DNA of 64,000 nt, taken from the NCBI GenBank assembly GCA_036654375.1, contig JAVVSD010000005.1, forward strand, positions 1-64,000, read 5' to 3'. This document shows positions 33,732 to 42,921 of this stretch, piece by piece. The position numbers and the translations under genes are program-made. The notes below the pieces were generated by a model that was not told the DNA's origin, did not search any database, and saw nothing but the letters and a program-made list of their open reading frames with translations. This DNA comes from RZYX01 sp036654375 (GTDB taxonomy: Bacteria; Bacillota; Clostridia; Oscillospirales; Acutalibacteraceae). Numbering within the stretch: the stretch's first letter is position 1; the number at the start of each line of letters is the position of its first letter.

Positions 33732-34478
33732 TTATTTTTCTGTAGAAATTTGTTTCTTAAGAAATTTTAGGTACTCTTTTTCTTCCTTTGAAAGTTGTGC
33801 ATTTTCAAACATATCAGGTCGCCTTTTAAAGGTTCTTTCAATTGAAAATTCGCGCTTCCACTTTTCTATATTTGCGTGATGACCAGAAATTAAAACTTCT
33901 GGCACTTGTTTTCCATGCCACTCAAACGGTCTTGTGTATTGCGGGTACTCTAAAAGTGAATTGTAGTGACTTTCATTTTGAAATGCTTCATCATTTGCAA
34001 GAACTCCTGGCAACATTCTTGAAATACTGTCTGCCAGAACCATCGCAGGAAGTTCCCCACCTGTGAGAACATAATCACCGATTGAAATTTCTTCATCGAC
34101 AATTTCTTCTATTACTCTTTCGTCGATTCCCTCATAGTGTCCACAAAGAATGGCAATATTATTCATTTTTGAAAGTTCGCAAACCCGTTTTTGCGACAAT
34201 GTTTTGCCTTGCGGTGACATATAAATCAAATGCGGTTTTTCATTTGTTTGTTCACATAAAGACATAAAACAATCATAAATCGGCTGTGTCTGCATTATCA
34301 TTCCTGTGCCACCTCCATAAGGAGTGTCATCAACACGATTGTGCTTGTCTGTTGAATAATCTCTTATGTTATGGCAATGAATTTCGACAAATTTGTTTTC
34401 CCTTGCTCTACCGATAATGCTTTGTGTAAGTACATTTTCGCACATTTCAGGAAACAAGGTTAAAATGTCAATCCTCAT
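33732..34478 (-). CDS. trmD: tRNA (guanine37-N1)-methyltransferase
   Basis: Methylates G37 of tRNAs reading CNN codons and prevents frameshifting. The 248-residue protein has the SPOUT trefoil-knot elements LCGHYEGIDERVIE (about 109-122) and ISIGDYVLTGGELPAM (about 130-145), where SAM binds. Its ATG lies inside the end of rimM (11-base overlap). It closes the ylxM-ffh-rpsP-khpA-rimM-trmD operon; rplS, which follows trmD in most Firmicutes, is absent here. Confidence 0.97.
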   Translation of the reverse strand: MRIDILTLFPEMCENVLTQSIIGRARENKFVEIHCHNIRDYSTDKHNRVDDTPYGGGTGMIMQTQPIYDCFMSLCEQTNEKPHLIYMSPQGKTLSQKRVCELSKMNNIAILCGHYEGIDERVIEEIVDEEISIGDYVLTGGELPAMVLADSISRMLPGVLANDEAFQNESHYNSLLEYPQYTRPFEWHGKQVPEVLISGHHANIEKWKREFSIERTFKRRPDMFENAQLSKEEKEYLKFLKKQISTEK

Positions 34479-34983
34479 CTTCAAAAATCCCCCTTAAAGG
34501 GTGAATAGTGATGATACCTTTTTCAACATCAATTGCATCAACCACATCTGGAATTGCCGGAATTAAAAACTCCTTTTCTCCATCTTTGATATGCCAAACA
34601 TCATTTGCACCAGTAAAGCTTACTTGGCTCATTATGCCATAGCTTTTTTCTGTTTCAGCATCAATGACTTTGCATCCAACGAGTTCCTGAACAAAATAGT
34701 TTCCTTTTTCAAGATTTGCGTCAGACCGCTTCATATAAAGGGTTTTTCCACGCATTACACTTGCCTGCTCAACTGTTTCTATCCCATCAAGCATTAGCAA
34801 GACAACATTTCCATGTGGCCTGCAGCCCGACACTTTGACAGATTTTTGCCCATGCTTGTCTAAATAAAGAGTTTTAAAATTCTTCATGAATTCAGGTGAG
34901 TCAGCCCATGGATTAACACGCATTTCGCCTTTGACTCCATGTGTGCCAACTATCTCCCCAATTTCGATAAAATCCAAAATCAT
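34468..34983 (-). CDS. rimM: Ribosome maturation factor RimM
   Basis: 16S processing factor that binds ribosomal protein S19 during 30S assembly. The 171-residue protein has the N-terminal RimM barrel (IGEIVGTHGVKGEMRV at 7-22) and the C-terminal PRC barrel (about 90-165: YFVQELVGCKVIDAETEKSYG). The ATG at 34983 has AAATGGAGGAGAATTT in front of it. It overlaps trmD by 11 bases. Confidence 0.96.
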   Translation of the reverse strand: MILDFIEIGEIVGTHGVKGEMRVNPWADSPEFMKNFKTLYLDKHGQKSVKVSGCRPHGNVVLLMLDGIETVEQASVMRGKTLYMKRSDANLEKGNYFVQELVGCKVIDAETEKSYGIMSQVSFTGANDVWHIKDGEKEFLIPAIPDVVDAIDVEKGIITIHPLRGIFEDED

Positions 34984-35063
34984 AAATTCTCCTCCATTTT
35001 GCAAATGGAATGAATAAAGTATTATACAAAAACAGGGCGGAAATCCGCCCCTTGGTTTGTATC

Positions 35064-35297
35064 TCAGTCAATTTCAACTGCTACCTTGGTATCGCTACGA
35101 TTTGCAGTGGCTCTCATTACTGTACGAATAGCTTTTGCTATTCTGCCCTGCTTTCCGATAACTCTACCCATATCATCCGGTGCAACATGCAAATGATAAA
35201 CTGTAATACCCATTTCGTTTGGCTCGTCGATGTCCACTGTCACTTCTGAAGGTTCGTCAACAAGTCCCTGTGCTATAGAAATTAATAAATCCTTCAT
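35064..35297 (-). CDS. khpA: KH-domain RNA-binding protein KhpA
   Basis: A 77-residue single KH domain, with the RNA-binding loop GRVIGKQGRIAKAIRTVM (about 43-60, GxxG as GKQG). By family knowledge it pairs with KhpB and affects cell division and small-RNA function. It sits between rpsP and rimM, its conserved position (ylqC) in Firmicutes, with 19 bases from rpsP. Confidence 0.95.
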   Translation of the reverse strand: MKDLLISIAQGLVDEPSEVTVDIDEPNEMGITVYHLHVAPDDMGRVIGKQGRIAKAIRTVMRATANRSDTKVAVEID

Positions 35298-35316
35298 CCT
35301 ACAGAACCTCCGAATT

Positions 35317-35562
35317 TTATTTTGTTGCCTCTGCTTTTTTGAGGAGTGCCTTTACTGTTTCTGTTGGCTGTGCGCCGTTTGAAATCCACTGCTGGACCTT
35401 CTCTGCGTCAACCTTTATTACTGGTGGCTCCTCAAGAGGATTGTAATATCCTATTTCTTCAATAAATCTGCCATCTCTTGGGAATCTTGAATCTGCTACT
35501 ACGATACGATAGAATGGTGCCTTCTTTGCTCCCATACGGCGAAGTCTAATTTTTACTGCCAT
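35317..35562 (-). CDS. rpsP: 30S ribosomal protein S16
   Basis: An 81-residue small-subunit protein beginning MAVKIRLRRMGAKKAPFYRI, the family hallmark, and containing GRFIEEIGYYNP. The inner ATG at 35562 is correct: a GGAGG site stands just upstream (TTTTGGAGGAATTTAAC). Normal length. Confidence 0.98.
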   Translation of the reverse strand: MAVKIRLRRMGAKKAPFYRIVVADSRFPRDGRFIEEIGYYNPLEEPPVIKVDAEKVQQWISNGAQPTETVKALLKKAEATK

Positions 35563-35636
35563 GTTAAATTCCTCCAAAATATTTATGTTTAAAAATTATT
35601 TATATCAATCACGCTGTTGCGTCAAAGATTTAAAAG

Positions 35637-37010
35637 CTACATTCCGAACTGGCTAAGGTCGATATTGTTGGGATTCATTCCCATACCCATACGCTTCATC
35701 TTTTTACGATTGCCCTTGCCGTTCATCTGTTTAAAGAGTTTTTGCATTTGTTTGTACTGCGAAAGCAGCCTGTTTACATCTTCAACCTGCTGCCCGCAAC
35801 CTGCTGCTATTCTGCGTTTTCGGGAAGGGTTGATAACATCTGGATGCTCTCTTTCCTTTGGTGTCATCGAAAGTATTATTGCCTGTATTCTGTCAAACTG
35901 CCTTTCGTCAACATCAATGTCTTTGACCTTTTTGCCAAGACCCGGAATCATTGCAAGCATATCTTGAATTGAACCCATTTTGCGAATTTGTCTGAAATTT
36001 TCAAGCAAATCGTTAAGGTCGAACTTGTTTTTACGAAGCTTAGCTTCAAGCTCCTTTGCGCGATTTTCATCAAGCGTTGTTTCGGCTTTTTCGATAAGAG
36101 AGAGCATATCACCCATTCCGAGGATACGAGAAGCCATTCTGTCTGGATGGAACACATCCAAATCGTCAAGCTTTTCACCTGTACCTACGAATTTAATAGG
36201 TTTACCAGTTATTGCTCTTGCTGAAAGAGCCGCACCGCCTCGGGTGTCACCGTCAAGCTTTGTAAGAATCAGCCCATCAATTCCCAGTGCTTCATCAAAT
36301 GATGATGCAACATTAACTGCGTCCTGTCCTGTCATAGCATCAACAACGAGCAAAATTTCGTGTGGCTTAACTTCTGACTTTATGTTTTTAAGCTCACCCA
36401 TCAGCTCCTCGTCTATATGAAGACGACCAGCAGTGTCGAGAAAAACATAGTCATATCCCTGATCTTTTGCAAGCTTTAGTGCCTCTTTTGCAATGACAAC
36501 TGGGTCTGTTATTCCCATTTCAAAAACAGGTACACCTGCCTGCTCACCGACAACCTGCAACTGTTTAATTGCGGCGGGACGATATATATCGCAAGCTACA
36601 AGCAACGGTCTGTTGCCCTGCTTTTTAAGCATTAGCGCTATCTTTGCACTGTGGGTTGTTTTACCAGAGCCTTGAAGTCCGCACATCATTACCACTGTTG
36701 GCGGATGTGATGCAATGGAAAGCCTTGTTCTTGTGCCTCCCATAAGCTCTGTTAACTCTTCATTGACGATTTTGATAACCATCTGTGCAGGAGTTAAGCT
36801 TTCCATTACCTGCGAACCAATCGCACGTTCGGTAACCTTGTTTGTGAAGTCTTTAGCTACCTTATAGCTAACATCGGCCTCAAGCAGAGCAAGCCTTACT
36901 TCACGCATTGCCTCCTTGACATCAGCCTCTGTCAGCGTTCCTTTGCTTTTTAGCCGTTTAAATGCGGCTTCAAGTCTGTCAGAAAGACCTTCAAATGCCA
37001 AATTTATCAT
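35637..37010 (-). CDS. ffh: Signal recognition particle protein Ffh
   Basis: SRP GTPase that binds signal peptides and the 4.5S/6S RNA. In 457 residues: N domain (1-90), G domain with CGLQGSGKTTHSAKIA (about 108-122), FLDTAGRLHID (about 189) and TKLDGDTRGGAAL (about 248), and the methionine-rich M domain at the end (QMQKLFKQMNGKGN, KMKRMGMGM). The SRP RNA gene is not in the window. Located between ylxM and rpsP. Confidence 0.98.
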   Translation of the reverse strand: MINLAFEGLSDRLEAAFKRLKSKGTLTEADVKEAMREVRLALLEADVSYKVAKDFTNKVTERAIGSQVMESLTPAQMVIKIVNEELTELMGGTRTRLSIASHPPTVVMMCGLQGSGKTTHSAKIALMLKKQGNRPLLVACDIYRPAAIKQLQVVGEQAGVPVFEMGITDPVVIAKEALKLAKDQGYDYVFLDTAGRLHIDEELMGELKNIKSEVKPHEILLVVDAMTGQDAVNVASSFDEALGIDGLILTKLDGDTRGGAALSARAITGKPIKFVGTGEKLDDLDVFHPDRMASRILGMGDMLSLIEKAETTLDENRAKELEAKLRKNKFDLNDLLENFRQIRKMGSIQDMLAMIPGLGKKVKDIDVDERQFDRIQAIILSMTPKEREHPDVINPSRKRRIAAGCGQQVEDVNRLLSQYKQMQKLFKQMNGKGNRKKMKRMGMGMNPNNIDLSQFGM

Positions 37011-37050
37011 TCCTTAATATTTGCAGTAAAACTACAAGTTAATTTTTAAG

Positions 37051-37413
37051 TTATTCACAAAGCGACTGTGCAATTACCTTTATCTTAACTACTGTTTCGT
37101 TAATTTCTCTTGAAAGACCATAACGCATATTGTATTCATTAATTTCGTTTGCACAACCAAGAATATCCTCAAGCCCTGTTCTTACTTCATCAAATCGCTT
37201 TACAAGTCCCAGTCTTGACTCCATTTCAAAAAGTTGGGCTTCTGCACGCTTTATGGAGTCACGAACTCCTTGGCGAGTGATACCTTCATTTTCCGCTATT
37301 TCAGAAAGCGATAAGTCATCATTGTAATAATAGCAGAGAAAATCCCTTTGCTTATTGGTCAACATATCTCCGTAAAAATCCAACAATACTGTAACATCAA
37401 GGTTTTTTGCCAC
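37051..37413 (-). CDS. ylxM: YlxM/p13-like helix-turn-helix protein, SRP operon
   Basis: A 120-residue protein with a sigma-70 region 4-like helix-turn-helix (DLSLSEIAENEGITRQGVRDSIKRAEAQL split over about 43-72). YlxM proteins precede ffh in Firmicutes and modulate SRP function. The GTG at 37413 is chosen: GGGAGGC lies 5-6 bases upstream, and the operon promoter at 37472-37500 would place a longer start ahead of the transcript. Confidence 0.92.
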   Translation of the reverse strand: MAKNLDVTVLLDFYGDMLTNKQRDFLCYYYNDDLSLSEIAENEGITRQGVRDSIKRAEAQLFEMESRLGLVKRFDEVRTGLEDILGCANEINEYNMRYGLSREINETVVKIKVIAQSLCE

Positions 37414-37471
37414 TTTTTCGCCTCCCAATAACAGCCTAAAAGCTGTAAAGTCTTTTTCTTTACACCGCTGT

Positions 37472-37500
37472 ATTATACTAAAAATAAAAGTGTGTGTCAA
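37472..37500 (-). promoter_or_regulatory. Promoter of the ylxM-ffh-rpsP-khpA-rimM-trmD operon
   Basis: Minus strand: -35 TTGACA (37495-37500), 17 bases, -10 TATAAT (37472-37477): full consensus. The leader contains a 7-bp hairpin (TGTAAAG with CTTTACA, about 37444-37464). Confidence 0.88.
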
Positions 37501-37647
37501 GTATTAAAAATCACTTTTTCACGCACTTTTTCGACAGCATTATTTAATTAATTCCAGAATTAGTGTAAGGCTGTTTTACTTTACACTATATATACATTTT
37601 TTTATTGACTTTTGCTTTAAAAAATATTTTATTTTTTAATTTTTTTG

Positions 37648-38055
37648 TCATACTTTATGTGTTGAAAATTCTCCGTCTATCCAAAATGTTGCTTCACTTG
37701 CTTTGAATTTTAAAAGGCAAAATTCACTGTCATTTACCCCATCTTTAAAATGACTAAAAAGCCAGTCCTGCCAAATTTGCTGTTTTAATTCCATGTCTTC
37801 TACAATTTCCACTTTTCCAACAAGTGTGACACTGTCCTTGTTGTCATGATAACATACGCTTGCCTTTTGGTTTGAATTGAAGTGTCTTGTTTTTGTTCCA
37901 CTTGCTCCTGTTGAAAAATAAATTTTATCAAATCCGCTGGACATAAGCTTTGTCACCACGCAAACTCTTGGATAGCCTTGTTCATCAACAGATGCTACCT
38001 CTATGTTCTCACAACTTTCGAGCAAATTTTGTGCATCATTAAAAAAATCAGCCAA
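37648..38055 (-). CDS. Pyridoxamine 5'-phosphate oxidase-like flavin-binding protein
   Basis: About 135 residues of split-barrel fold: SVDEQGYPRVCVVTKLMSSGFDKIYF, then KTRHFNSNQKASVCYHD and VTLVGKVEIVED, the pattern of general-stress/PNPOx-like FMN or F420-free reductases. The TTG at 38055 has GAGG eight bases upstream and is preferred over the GTG at 38064, where the site would touch the start codon. It follows mutS2 directly. The substrate is unknown; true PNP oxidase activity is unlikely. Confidence 0.8.
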   Translation of the reverse strand: MADFFNDAQNLLESCENIEVASVDEQGYPRVCVVTKLMSSGFDKIYFSTGASGTKTRHFNSNQKASVCYHDNKDSVTLVGKVEIVEDMELKQQIWQDWLFSHFKDGVNDSEFCLLKFKASEATFWIDGEFSTHKV

Positions 38056-38065
38056 CCCGCTCACC

Positions 38066-40462
38066 TCACTTAAGAGTTACTATTGTTACGCCATCTTCAC
38101 CCTCTCCAAAGGTTCCGAGCCTATGCTCTCTCACCTGTGGGTGCTTTGAAAGGTACTGACGAACTGCTTTTCTCAAAACGCCTGTACCCTTGCCATGAAT
38201 TACCGTAAACTCGTTTAGCCCTGTTCTTATTTCTGAATCAATAAAGCGATCAAGAGTTAATAGCCCTTCGTCCACTGTCATACCCCTTAAATCACAGCTT
38301 GTATTAACTTTTTGATTTGTTTTGTCCTGTGTTACTCTGATATTTCTTGTTTTTGACTGCTGTTTCTTTTTTGGCTTATCTATAAGCCTAAGATTTTCTA
38401 TCGGCACTCTCGTTTTCATTATTCCTGCTTGCACTTCTACAAGCCCTTTTTTATCTGTAAGGGACAGCACAACTGCCTGCTCACCTATGTCTGCTATTAG
38501 CACTGTATCGCCAACCGCAAGCTGTCTTGGAAGGACATAGTCCTCCTCAAGCTGTGTTCTGCTTACTATTGGATTTATAAGGTCATCCATTGAATTTGTG
38601 TGCTGTTTAACCTGCAACTTTGCAAGTCTTGCAAGCTCTGAAATATCCTTTGAATTTTTTGACATCTTTTTAAGATTATCAATTTCATCCATAAACGCTG
38701 ATGACTCTCTGCGTGCTTTTTCAACAATCTGCATCGCCTGTGCACGAGCCTTTTCAAGTTCCTTATCCTTAAGTTCATCAATGCTTTGGCGAATTTGCTC
38801 TGCACTTTCCTGTGCTAAACGAGCTTTTTCGTTAAGCTCCTGTGCCTTTTGATGCTCCATCTCCATATTCAATCTGCTCTGCTCAAGCTTTTCAATAACA
38901 TCTTCAAAGCGGCTGTTTTCCGTTGCAACAAGCTCCCTTGCTCTGTCAACAACCTGCTTTTCCATTCCAAGGCGTTCGGATATTGCGAATGCATTTGAAC
39001 GGCCCGGAACACCAATTAGCAAACGATATGTAGGACGAAGTGATGCAACATCAAATTCACAACATCCGTTTTCTACTCTCTTTGTTTGAAGTGCATATGC
39101 CTTAAGCTCTGCATAGTGTGTTGTGGACGCAATTTTTGCACCTTGGATATGAAGCCTTTCAAGAACTGCCATTGCAAGTGCTGCACCTTCTATTGGGTCT
39201 GTACCCGCTCCAAGCTCATCGATGAGAACAAGCGTGTTTTCGTCGGATTCATCTATTATATTTATTATATTTTTCATGTGAGATGAAAAGGTTGAAAGCG
39301 ACTGCTCAATACTTTGTTCGTCGCCAATATCGGCAAATACTTTTTCAAAAACCGAAACCCTGCTATTGTCTGCCGCTGGGATTAAAAGCCCGCACATTGA
39401 CATCAGTGTAAGCAATCCAATTGTTTTTATTGAAACAGTTTTTCCGCCTGTGTTTGGACCGGTTATTACAAGAGTGTCAAAGTCCTCACCAAGCTTTATA
39501 TTTGTCGGCACAACCTTTTTAGAGTCAATAAGTGGATGTCTTGCCGATTTAAGATCTATTATGCCTTTGTCGTTAAGCACGGGAACAGATGCCTTCATTG
39601 CGTATCCAAGCTGTGCCTTTGCAAATATAAGGTTAAGCTCCACTGCACATTCATAGCTGCTCTTAATACTTTCTGAAAAAGAACCCGCCTCAACAGAAAG
39701 CTCGCAAAGTATGCGTTCTATCTCATCTCGTTCTTTACTTATCAAAACCTTTATCTCGTTGTTTGCTTCAACTACAGCCATCGGCTCTATAAAAACGGTT
39801 GAGCCGCTTGAAGATGTGTCGTGTACAAGTCCTGGCACTTCTGAACGGCACTCGTATTTTACTGGCACAACATATCGTCCGTTTCGCATCGTTATTATTG
39901 ATTCCTGCAACGCCTTTTGGTAATGAGATGAGCGAATTATCCTGTCAAGCTGTTCCCTGATTTTTGACTCATTATGCCTCATTTTGCGACGAATATCTGA
40001 AAGCTCAGAGGATGCACTGTCTGCCATTTCATCCTCTGACAGTATTGATGCAAATATTCTTTCCTCAAGATACTTGTTTGGACATAGTGAAGAAAAGAAA
40101 ACATCAAGGCTTGTGCTAACTCCTGCACATTTTGAATGCCACTCCCCCATTCCTCGTATCGCACGAAGGGTTGACGCTATATTTAGAAGTTCACGCATAC
40201 TCAATGTTGCACCGCTGTCCGCAAGGCTCAACGCATTGTTGACATTTTTAAGCCCTCCAAACGATGGACCTCCGAATCGCGCAAGCAAATTAAAAGCATC
40301 GCTCGTCTGATTAATTAACACCTGTGCCAAGTCAAGATTTGGCTGCGGACAAAGCTCCATTGCAAGCTGTTTTGCGTCATCACAAGAGGCATGACCTGCA
40401 AGCATTGTAAGAACTTTATCAAGCTCTATTGATTTGTAATGTTTGTTGTTTTGTTTTGTCAT
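38066..40462 (-). CDS. mutS2: Endonuclease MutS2
   Basis: MutS homologue without the mismatch-recognition domain. In 798 residues: core and clamp helices, ATPase with GPNTGGKTVSIKTIG (about 335-349), LIDELGAGTDP (about 413) and STTHYAELKAYA, a charged coiled coil (about 520-640), and a C-terminal Smr nuclease domain (about 722-798: DLRGMTVDEG, VIHGKGTGVLR). In Firmicutes it opposes recombination and rescues collided ribosomes. Start overlaps the recO stop by 4 bases. Confidence 0.97.
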   Translation of the reverse strand: MTKQNNKHYKSIELDKVLTMLAGHASCDDAKQLAMELCPQPNLDLAQVLINQTSDAFNLLARFGGPSFGGLKNVNNALSLADSGATLSMRELLNIASTLRAIRGMGEWHSKCAGVSTSLDVFFSSLCPNKYLEERIFASILSEDEMADSASSELSDIRRKMRHNESKIREQLDRIIRSSHYQKALQESIITMRNGRYVVPVKYECRSEVPGLVHDTSSSGSTVFIEPMAVVEANNEIKVLISKERDEIERILCELSVEAGSFSESIKSSYECAVELNLIFAKAQLGYAMKASVPVLNDKGIIDLKSARHPLIDSKKVVPTNIKLGEDFDTLVITGPNTGGKTVSIKTIGLLTLMSMCGLLIPAADNSRVSVFEKVFADIGDEQSIEQSLSTFSSHMKNIINIIDESDENTLVLIDELGAGTDPIEGAALAMAVLERLHIQGAKIASTTHYAELKAYALQTKRVENGCCEFDVASLRPTYRLLIGVPGRSNAFAISERLGMEKQVVDRARELVATENSRFEDVIEKLEQSRLNMEMEHQKAQELNEKARLAQESAEQIRQSIDELKDKELEKARAQAMQIVEKARRESSAFMDEIDNLKKMSKNSKDISELARLAKLQVKQHTNSMDDLINPIVSRTQLEEDYVLPRQLAVGDTVLIADIGEQAVVLSLTDKKGLVEVQAGIMKTRVPIENLRLIDKPKKKQQSKTRNIRVTQDKTNQKVNTSCDLRGMTVDEGLLTLDRFIDSEIRTGLNEFTVIHGKGTGVLRKAVRQYLSKHPQVREHRLGTFGEGEDGVTIVTLK

Positions 40463-41208
40463 ATATGTTCTCCATAAACACTGTAATAAAAGTCAAGCGT
40501 TTTAAAATTTCTTTGTGTTTGTTGCATCAGATACCGTTCGCTAACAAAAGACAGCTGCTTTGTACCATCATCTGACAGATTAAAGTCAAATATCTTTGCA
40601 AAATCCGAATAAATTATGTATCTCATTGCAGAAATAACCCCATTTGAAAGCTTCTCTCCGCTCTCTTTTGTGCCACATTTTGAGCAGGTAAGTGTTCCGC
40701 TTGAAATGTTAAAATACATTATATCACTTTCAAACTCACCACAAGTTGAACACGCTAAAAGGTCTGGCATATAGCCTGACGCCGAAAGTGCGCGCAGCTC
40801 CAGCGTTGATTTTATAAGAAGTGGATTCCTTTTGCTTTTGCACAGCAAATGAAGCGAATTGAGAAGAAGACGCAAAAACTCCTCTGCATTATCCTCCTGA
40901 GGTGAAAGTTCTGACGAAACCTCTGCCAGATAAAGTGCAAGCGAAAGATTTTCTATATCTTTTCTCAAATCAAAAAACACCTCAATCGCTTCCGCATTGT
41001 CAACAATATAGCTGTCTTTTGTGCGATAAAGTGTGAAGTGTGAGTAACACAGCAGTTGAGTAGAGCTTAAGTTCCGACTCTTGATATTTTTTGCTCCTCT
41101 TACAAAGGCACGCAACACTCCATGTTCTCTTGTAAGGATTGTTACAAGCCTGTCTGACTCACCTGTATTCTGTTCTCTGATTACCAGACCGTCCGTCTTT
41201 ATGTGCAT
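40459..41208 (-). CDS. recO: DNA repair protein RecO
   Basis: Recombination mediator of the RecFOR pathway. The 249-residue protein has an N-terminal OB fold (residues 1-80: IKTDGLVIREQNTGESDRLVTILT) and a four-cysteine zinc site (LACSTCGEF near 150 and LTCSKCGTK near 171). It overlaps both yqzL (50 bases) and mutS2 (4 bases), so the three should be cotranslated. Confidence 0.95.
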   Translation of the reverse strand: MHIKTDGLVIREQNTGESDRLVTILTREHGVLRAFVRGAKNIKSRNLSSTQLLCYSHFTLYRTKDSYIVDNAEAIEVFFDLRKDIENLSLALYLAEVSSELSPQEDNAEEFLRLLLNSLHLLCKSKRNPLLIKSTLELRALSASGYMPDLLACSTCGEFESDIMYFNISSGTLTCSKCGTKESGEKLSNGVISAMRYIIYSDFAKIFDFNLSDDGTKQLSFVSERYLMQQTQRNFKTLDFYYSVYGEHI

Positions 41209-41326
41209 TTTTTGATTCTCCCTGATTTTGAATCACATTGCCTGACAGGTTGCTTTTATAGCTTATATAATCCTGTATTGCTCCGCTTTTTGCAAATGTA
41301 CTCCAGTTTGTGTTAAGGTTTTTCAT
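41159..41326 (-). CDS. yqzL: YqzL-like small protein
   Basis: A 55-residue protein in the gap between era and recO. The N-terminal half, MKNLNTNWSTFAKSGAIQDY, matches the W-x-x-F-x-x-[ST]-G-x-I-x-x-Y pattern of YqzL, a small protein found at exactly this place in Bacillus and many Clostridia. GGAGGTGC precedes the ATG by 7 bases. It overlaps the recO start by 50 bases. The last 15 residues, read through the recO start, are not conserved as far as I can judge. Function unknown. Confidence 0.75.
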   Translation of the reverse strand: MKNLNTNWSTFAKSGAIQDYISYKSNLSGNVIQNQGESKNAHKDGRSGNQRTEYR

Positions 41327-41394
41327 AAAATGCACCTCCGATATGTTGTACTAATACTTTTCCATATCAGAGTGCAATTATTAGAGGTAATTTT

Positions 41395-42294
41395 TTAATC
41401 CAATCCAAAATTATGGATTAATCCGTCACGATTTCTCCAGCCCTCTTTGACTTTTACCCAGCACTGAAGATTTATATGGCATTCAAAAAATTCTTCCATA
41501 TCCTGTCTTGCATAGGTTGAAACTTTTTTTAGCATCGCTCCATTTTTACCTATTATTATACCTTTATGACTATCCTTTTCACAATATATTGTTGCTTCAA
41601 TATCAAGAATATCACTGTCCTCACGCTCACGCATTTTTTCTATACTGACTGCTGTGCCATGAGGAATTTCTTTATCCAGAAGCCTTAAAAGCTTTTCTCT
41701 TATTATTTCTGCTGCCAGCACTCTTTCTGGCTGGTCTGTCAAAGTGTCATCCGGGAAAAAGTGCATTGATGGCTGTGAAATATTTTTGAGTTCCTGCTTA
41801 AGTGAGTCGACTCCTTCACCCTTTACAGCCGAAACCGGAACGATTGCATTAAACTCATAAAGTTTTGAAAGTTGAGCAATGCGAAGTGCAAGGTCCTCTT
41901 TCTTCTGCATTGTGTCTATCTTGTTTATTGCAAGGATAACAGGCATTTTTTGCTTTTTGAATTTTTCTATTAGTTCTTTTTCATTTTCGCGAAGCTCGCC
42001 ACTCGGCTCAACAACAAAAAGACAAGCATCTACTCCTGAAATACTGTCGCTAACTGCTTTTACCATCTTTTCGCCAAGCTTTGTGCGTGGACGATGATAC
42101 CCAGGCGTGTCTGTAAACACAAGCTGAACATCGTCTTCTGTCAAAACTCCCATTATCTTTGTTCTTGTTGTCTGTGGCTTGTCTGATACTATTGCTATTT
42201 TTTGCCCAAGCATGACATTGAGCAATGAGGACTTTCCAACATTGGGACATCCAACTATTGATATAAATGCGGTTTTAGTATTAATTTCTTTCAT
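41395..42294 (-). CDS. era: GTPase Era
   Basis: Essential GTPase of 30S assembly that binds the 3' end of 16S rRNA. The 299-residue protein has G1 GCPNVGKSSLL (about 14-24), G3 DTPGYH (about 59), G4 NKID (about 121) and the C-terminal KH domain (about 200-295: GKNGAMLKKVSTYAR, CWVKVKEGWRN). The ATG at 42294 follows GGGAGAAAAA. It is preceded by a large hairpin that separates it from ybeY. Confidence 0.97.
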   Translation of the reverse strand: MKEINTKTAFISIVGCPNVGKSSLLNVMLGQKIAIVSDKPQTTRTKIMGVLTEDDVQLVFTDTPGYHRPRTKLGEKMVKAVSDSISGVDACLFVVEPSGELRENEKELIEKFKKQKMPVILAINKIDTMQKKEDLALRIAQLSKLYEFNAIVPVSAVKGEGVDSLKQELKNISQPSMHFFPDDTLTDQPERVLAAEIIREKLLRLLDKEIPHGTAVSIEKMREREDSDILDIEATIYCEKDSHKGIIIGKNGAMLKKVSTYARQDMEEFFECHINLQCWVKVKEGWRNRDGLIHNFGLD

Positions 42295-42312
42295 TTTTTC
42301 TCCCATATATTA

Positions 42313-42345
42313 GCTAAACGGCTTGAAACAAACAAGCCGTTTAGC
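42313..42345 (-). other. Intercistronic hairpin between ybeY and era
   Basis: A perfect 13-bp stem, GCTAAACGGCTTG (42313-42325) and CAAGCCGTTTAGC (42333-42345), loop of 7. No T-run follows on the minus strand, so it is more likely an mRNA processing or stability element than a terminator. Confidence 0.8.
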
Positions 42346-42351
42346 CGATTT

Positions 42352-42861
42352 TTATTCGTTTTCATCCATGTAATAACTGCCATCTCGTTTAAGACCAAGC
42401 TTTGTTAAAACCTGCTCTTCCTTTTCTCTCATATGAAGAAGCTCTATCCCACCTTGCTCATGGTCATAACCAAGCAGGTGAAGCATTGAATGCACAGAAA
42501 GATAACCAATCTCACGCTGGATACTGTGTCCATACTTTTCCGCCTGTTCCATTGCTCTTTCAGCAGAGATAACAATGTCGCCAAGCATCTGGTCGCCAGT
42601 GTCATGATTTATATCGTATGTACCATCAACTCCGAGTGGAAATGAAAGTACATCTGTGTCACGATCAATATTACGATACTGTTTGTTAAGCTTCTTTATC
42701 TCTTCGTTATCAACAAGTCTAACACTGACCTCAGCATTTCCTTCAAACTCCTCGATGGTCAAAACGGCCGTGCAACAACGTCGAATAAGCATTCGCACAC
42801 CCTTAGGAATTTTCACTTCTTTTTGGTCATTTGTAATTATTACTTTAATCTTTTCAGCCAC
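42352..42861 (-). CDS. ybeY: Endoribonuclease YbeY
   Basis: Metal-dependent RNase for 16S rRNA 3'-end maturation and ribosome quality control. The zinc motif HSMLHLLGYDHEQG (about 135-148, HxxxHxxxxxH) is intact, as are the upstream LNKQYRNIDRDTDVLSFPL block. At about 169 residues it is normal. The start is among TTG/GTG codons; GTG 42861 has AGGA nine bases upstream. It lies between phoH and era as usual, but dgkA and cdd, often between ybeY and era, are absent. Confidence 0.95.
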   Translation of the reverse strand: MAEKIKVIITNDQKEVKIPKGVRMLIRRCCTAVLTIEEFEGNAEVSVRLVDNEEIKKLNKQYRNIDRDTDVLSFPLGVDGTYDINHDTGDQMLGDIVISAERAMEQAEKYGHSIQREIGYLSVHSMLHLLGYDHEQGGIELLHMREKEEQVLTKLGLKRDGSYYMDENE

Positions 42862-42921
42862 CAAAACCAATCCTTTCTAATAATATTAATATAAGGCTTG
42901 TCCGTTAATCTGCACTCAAAA

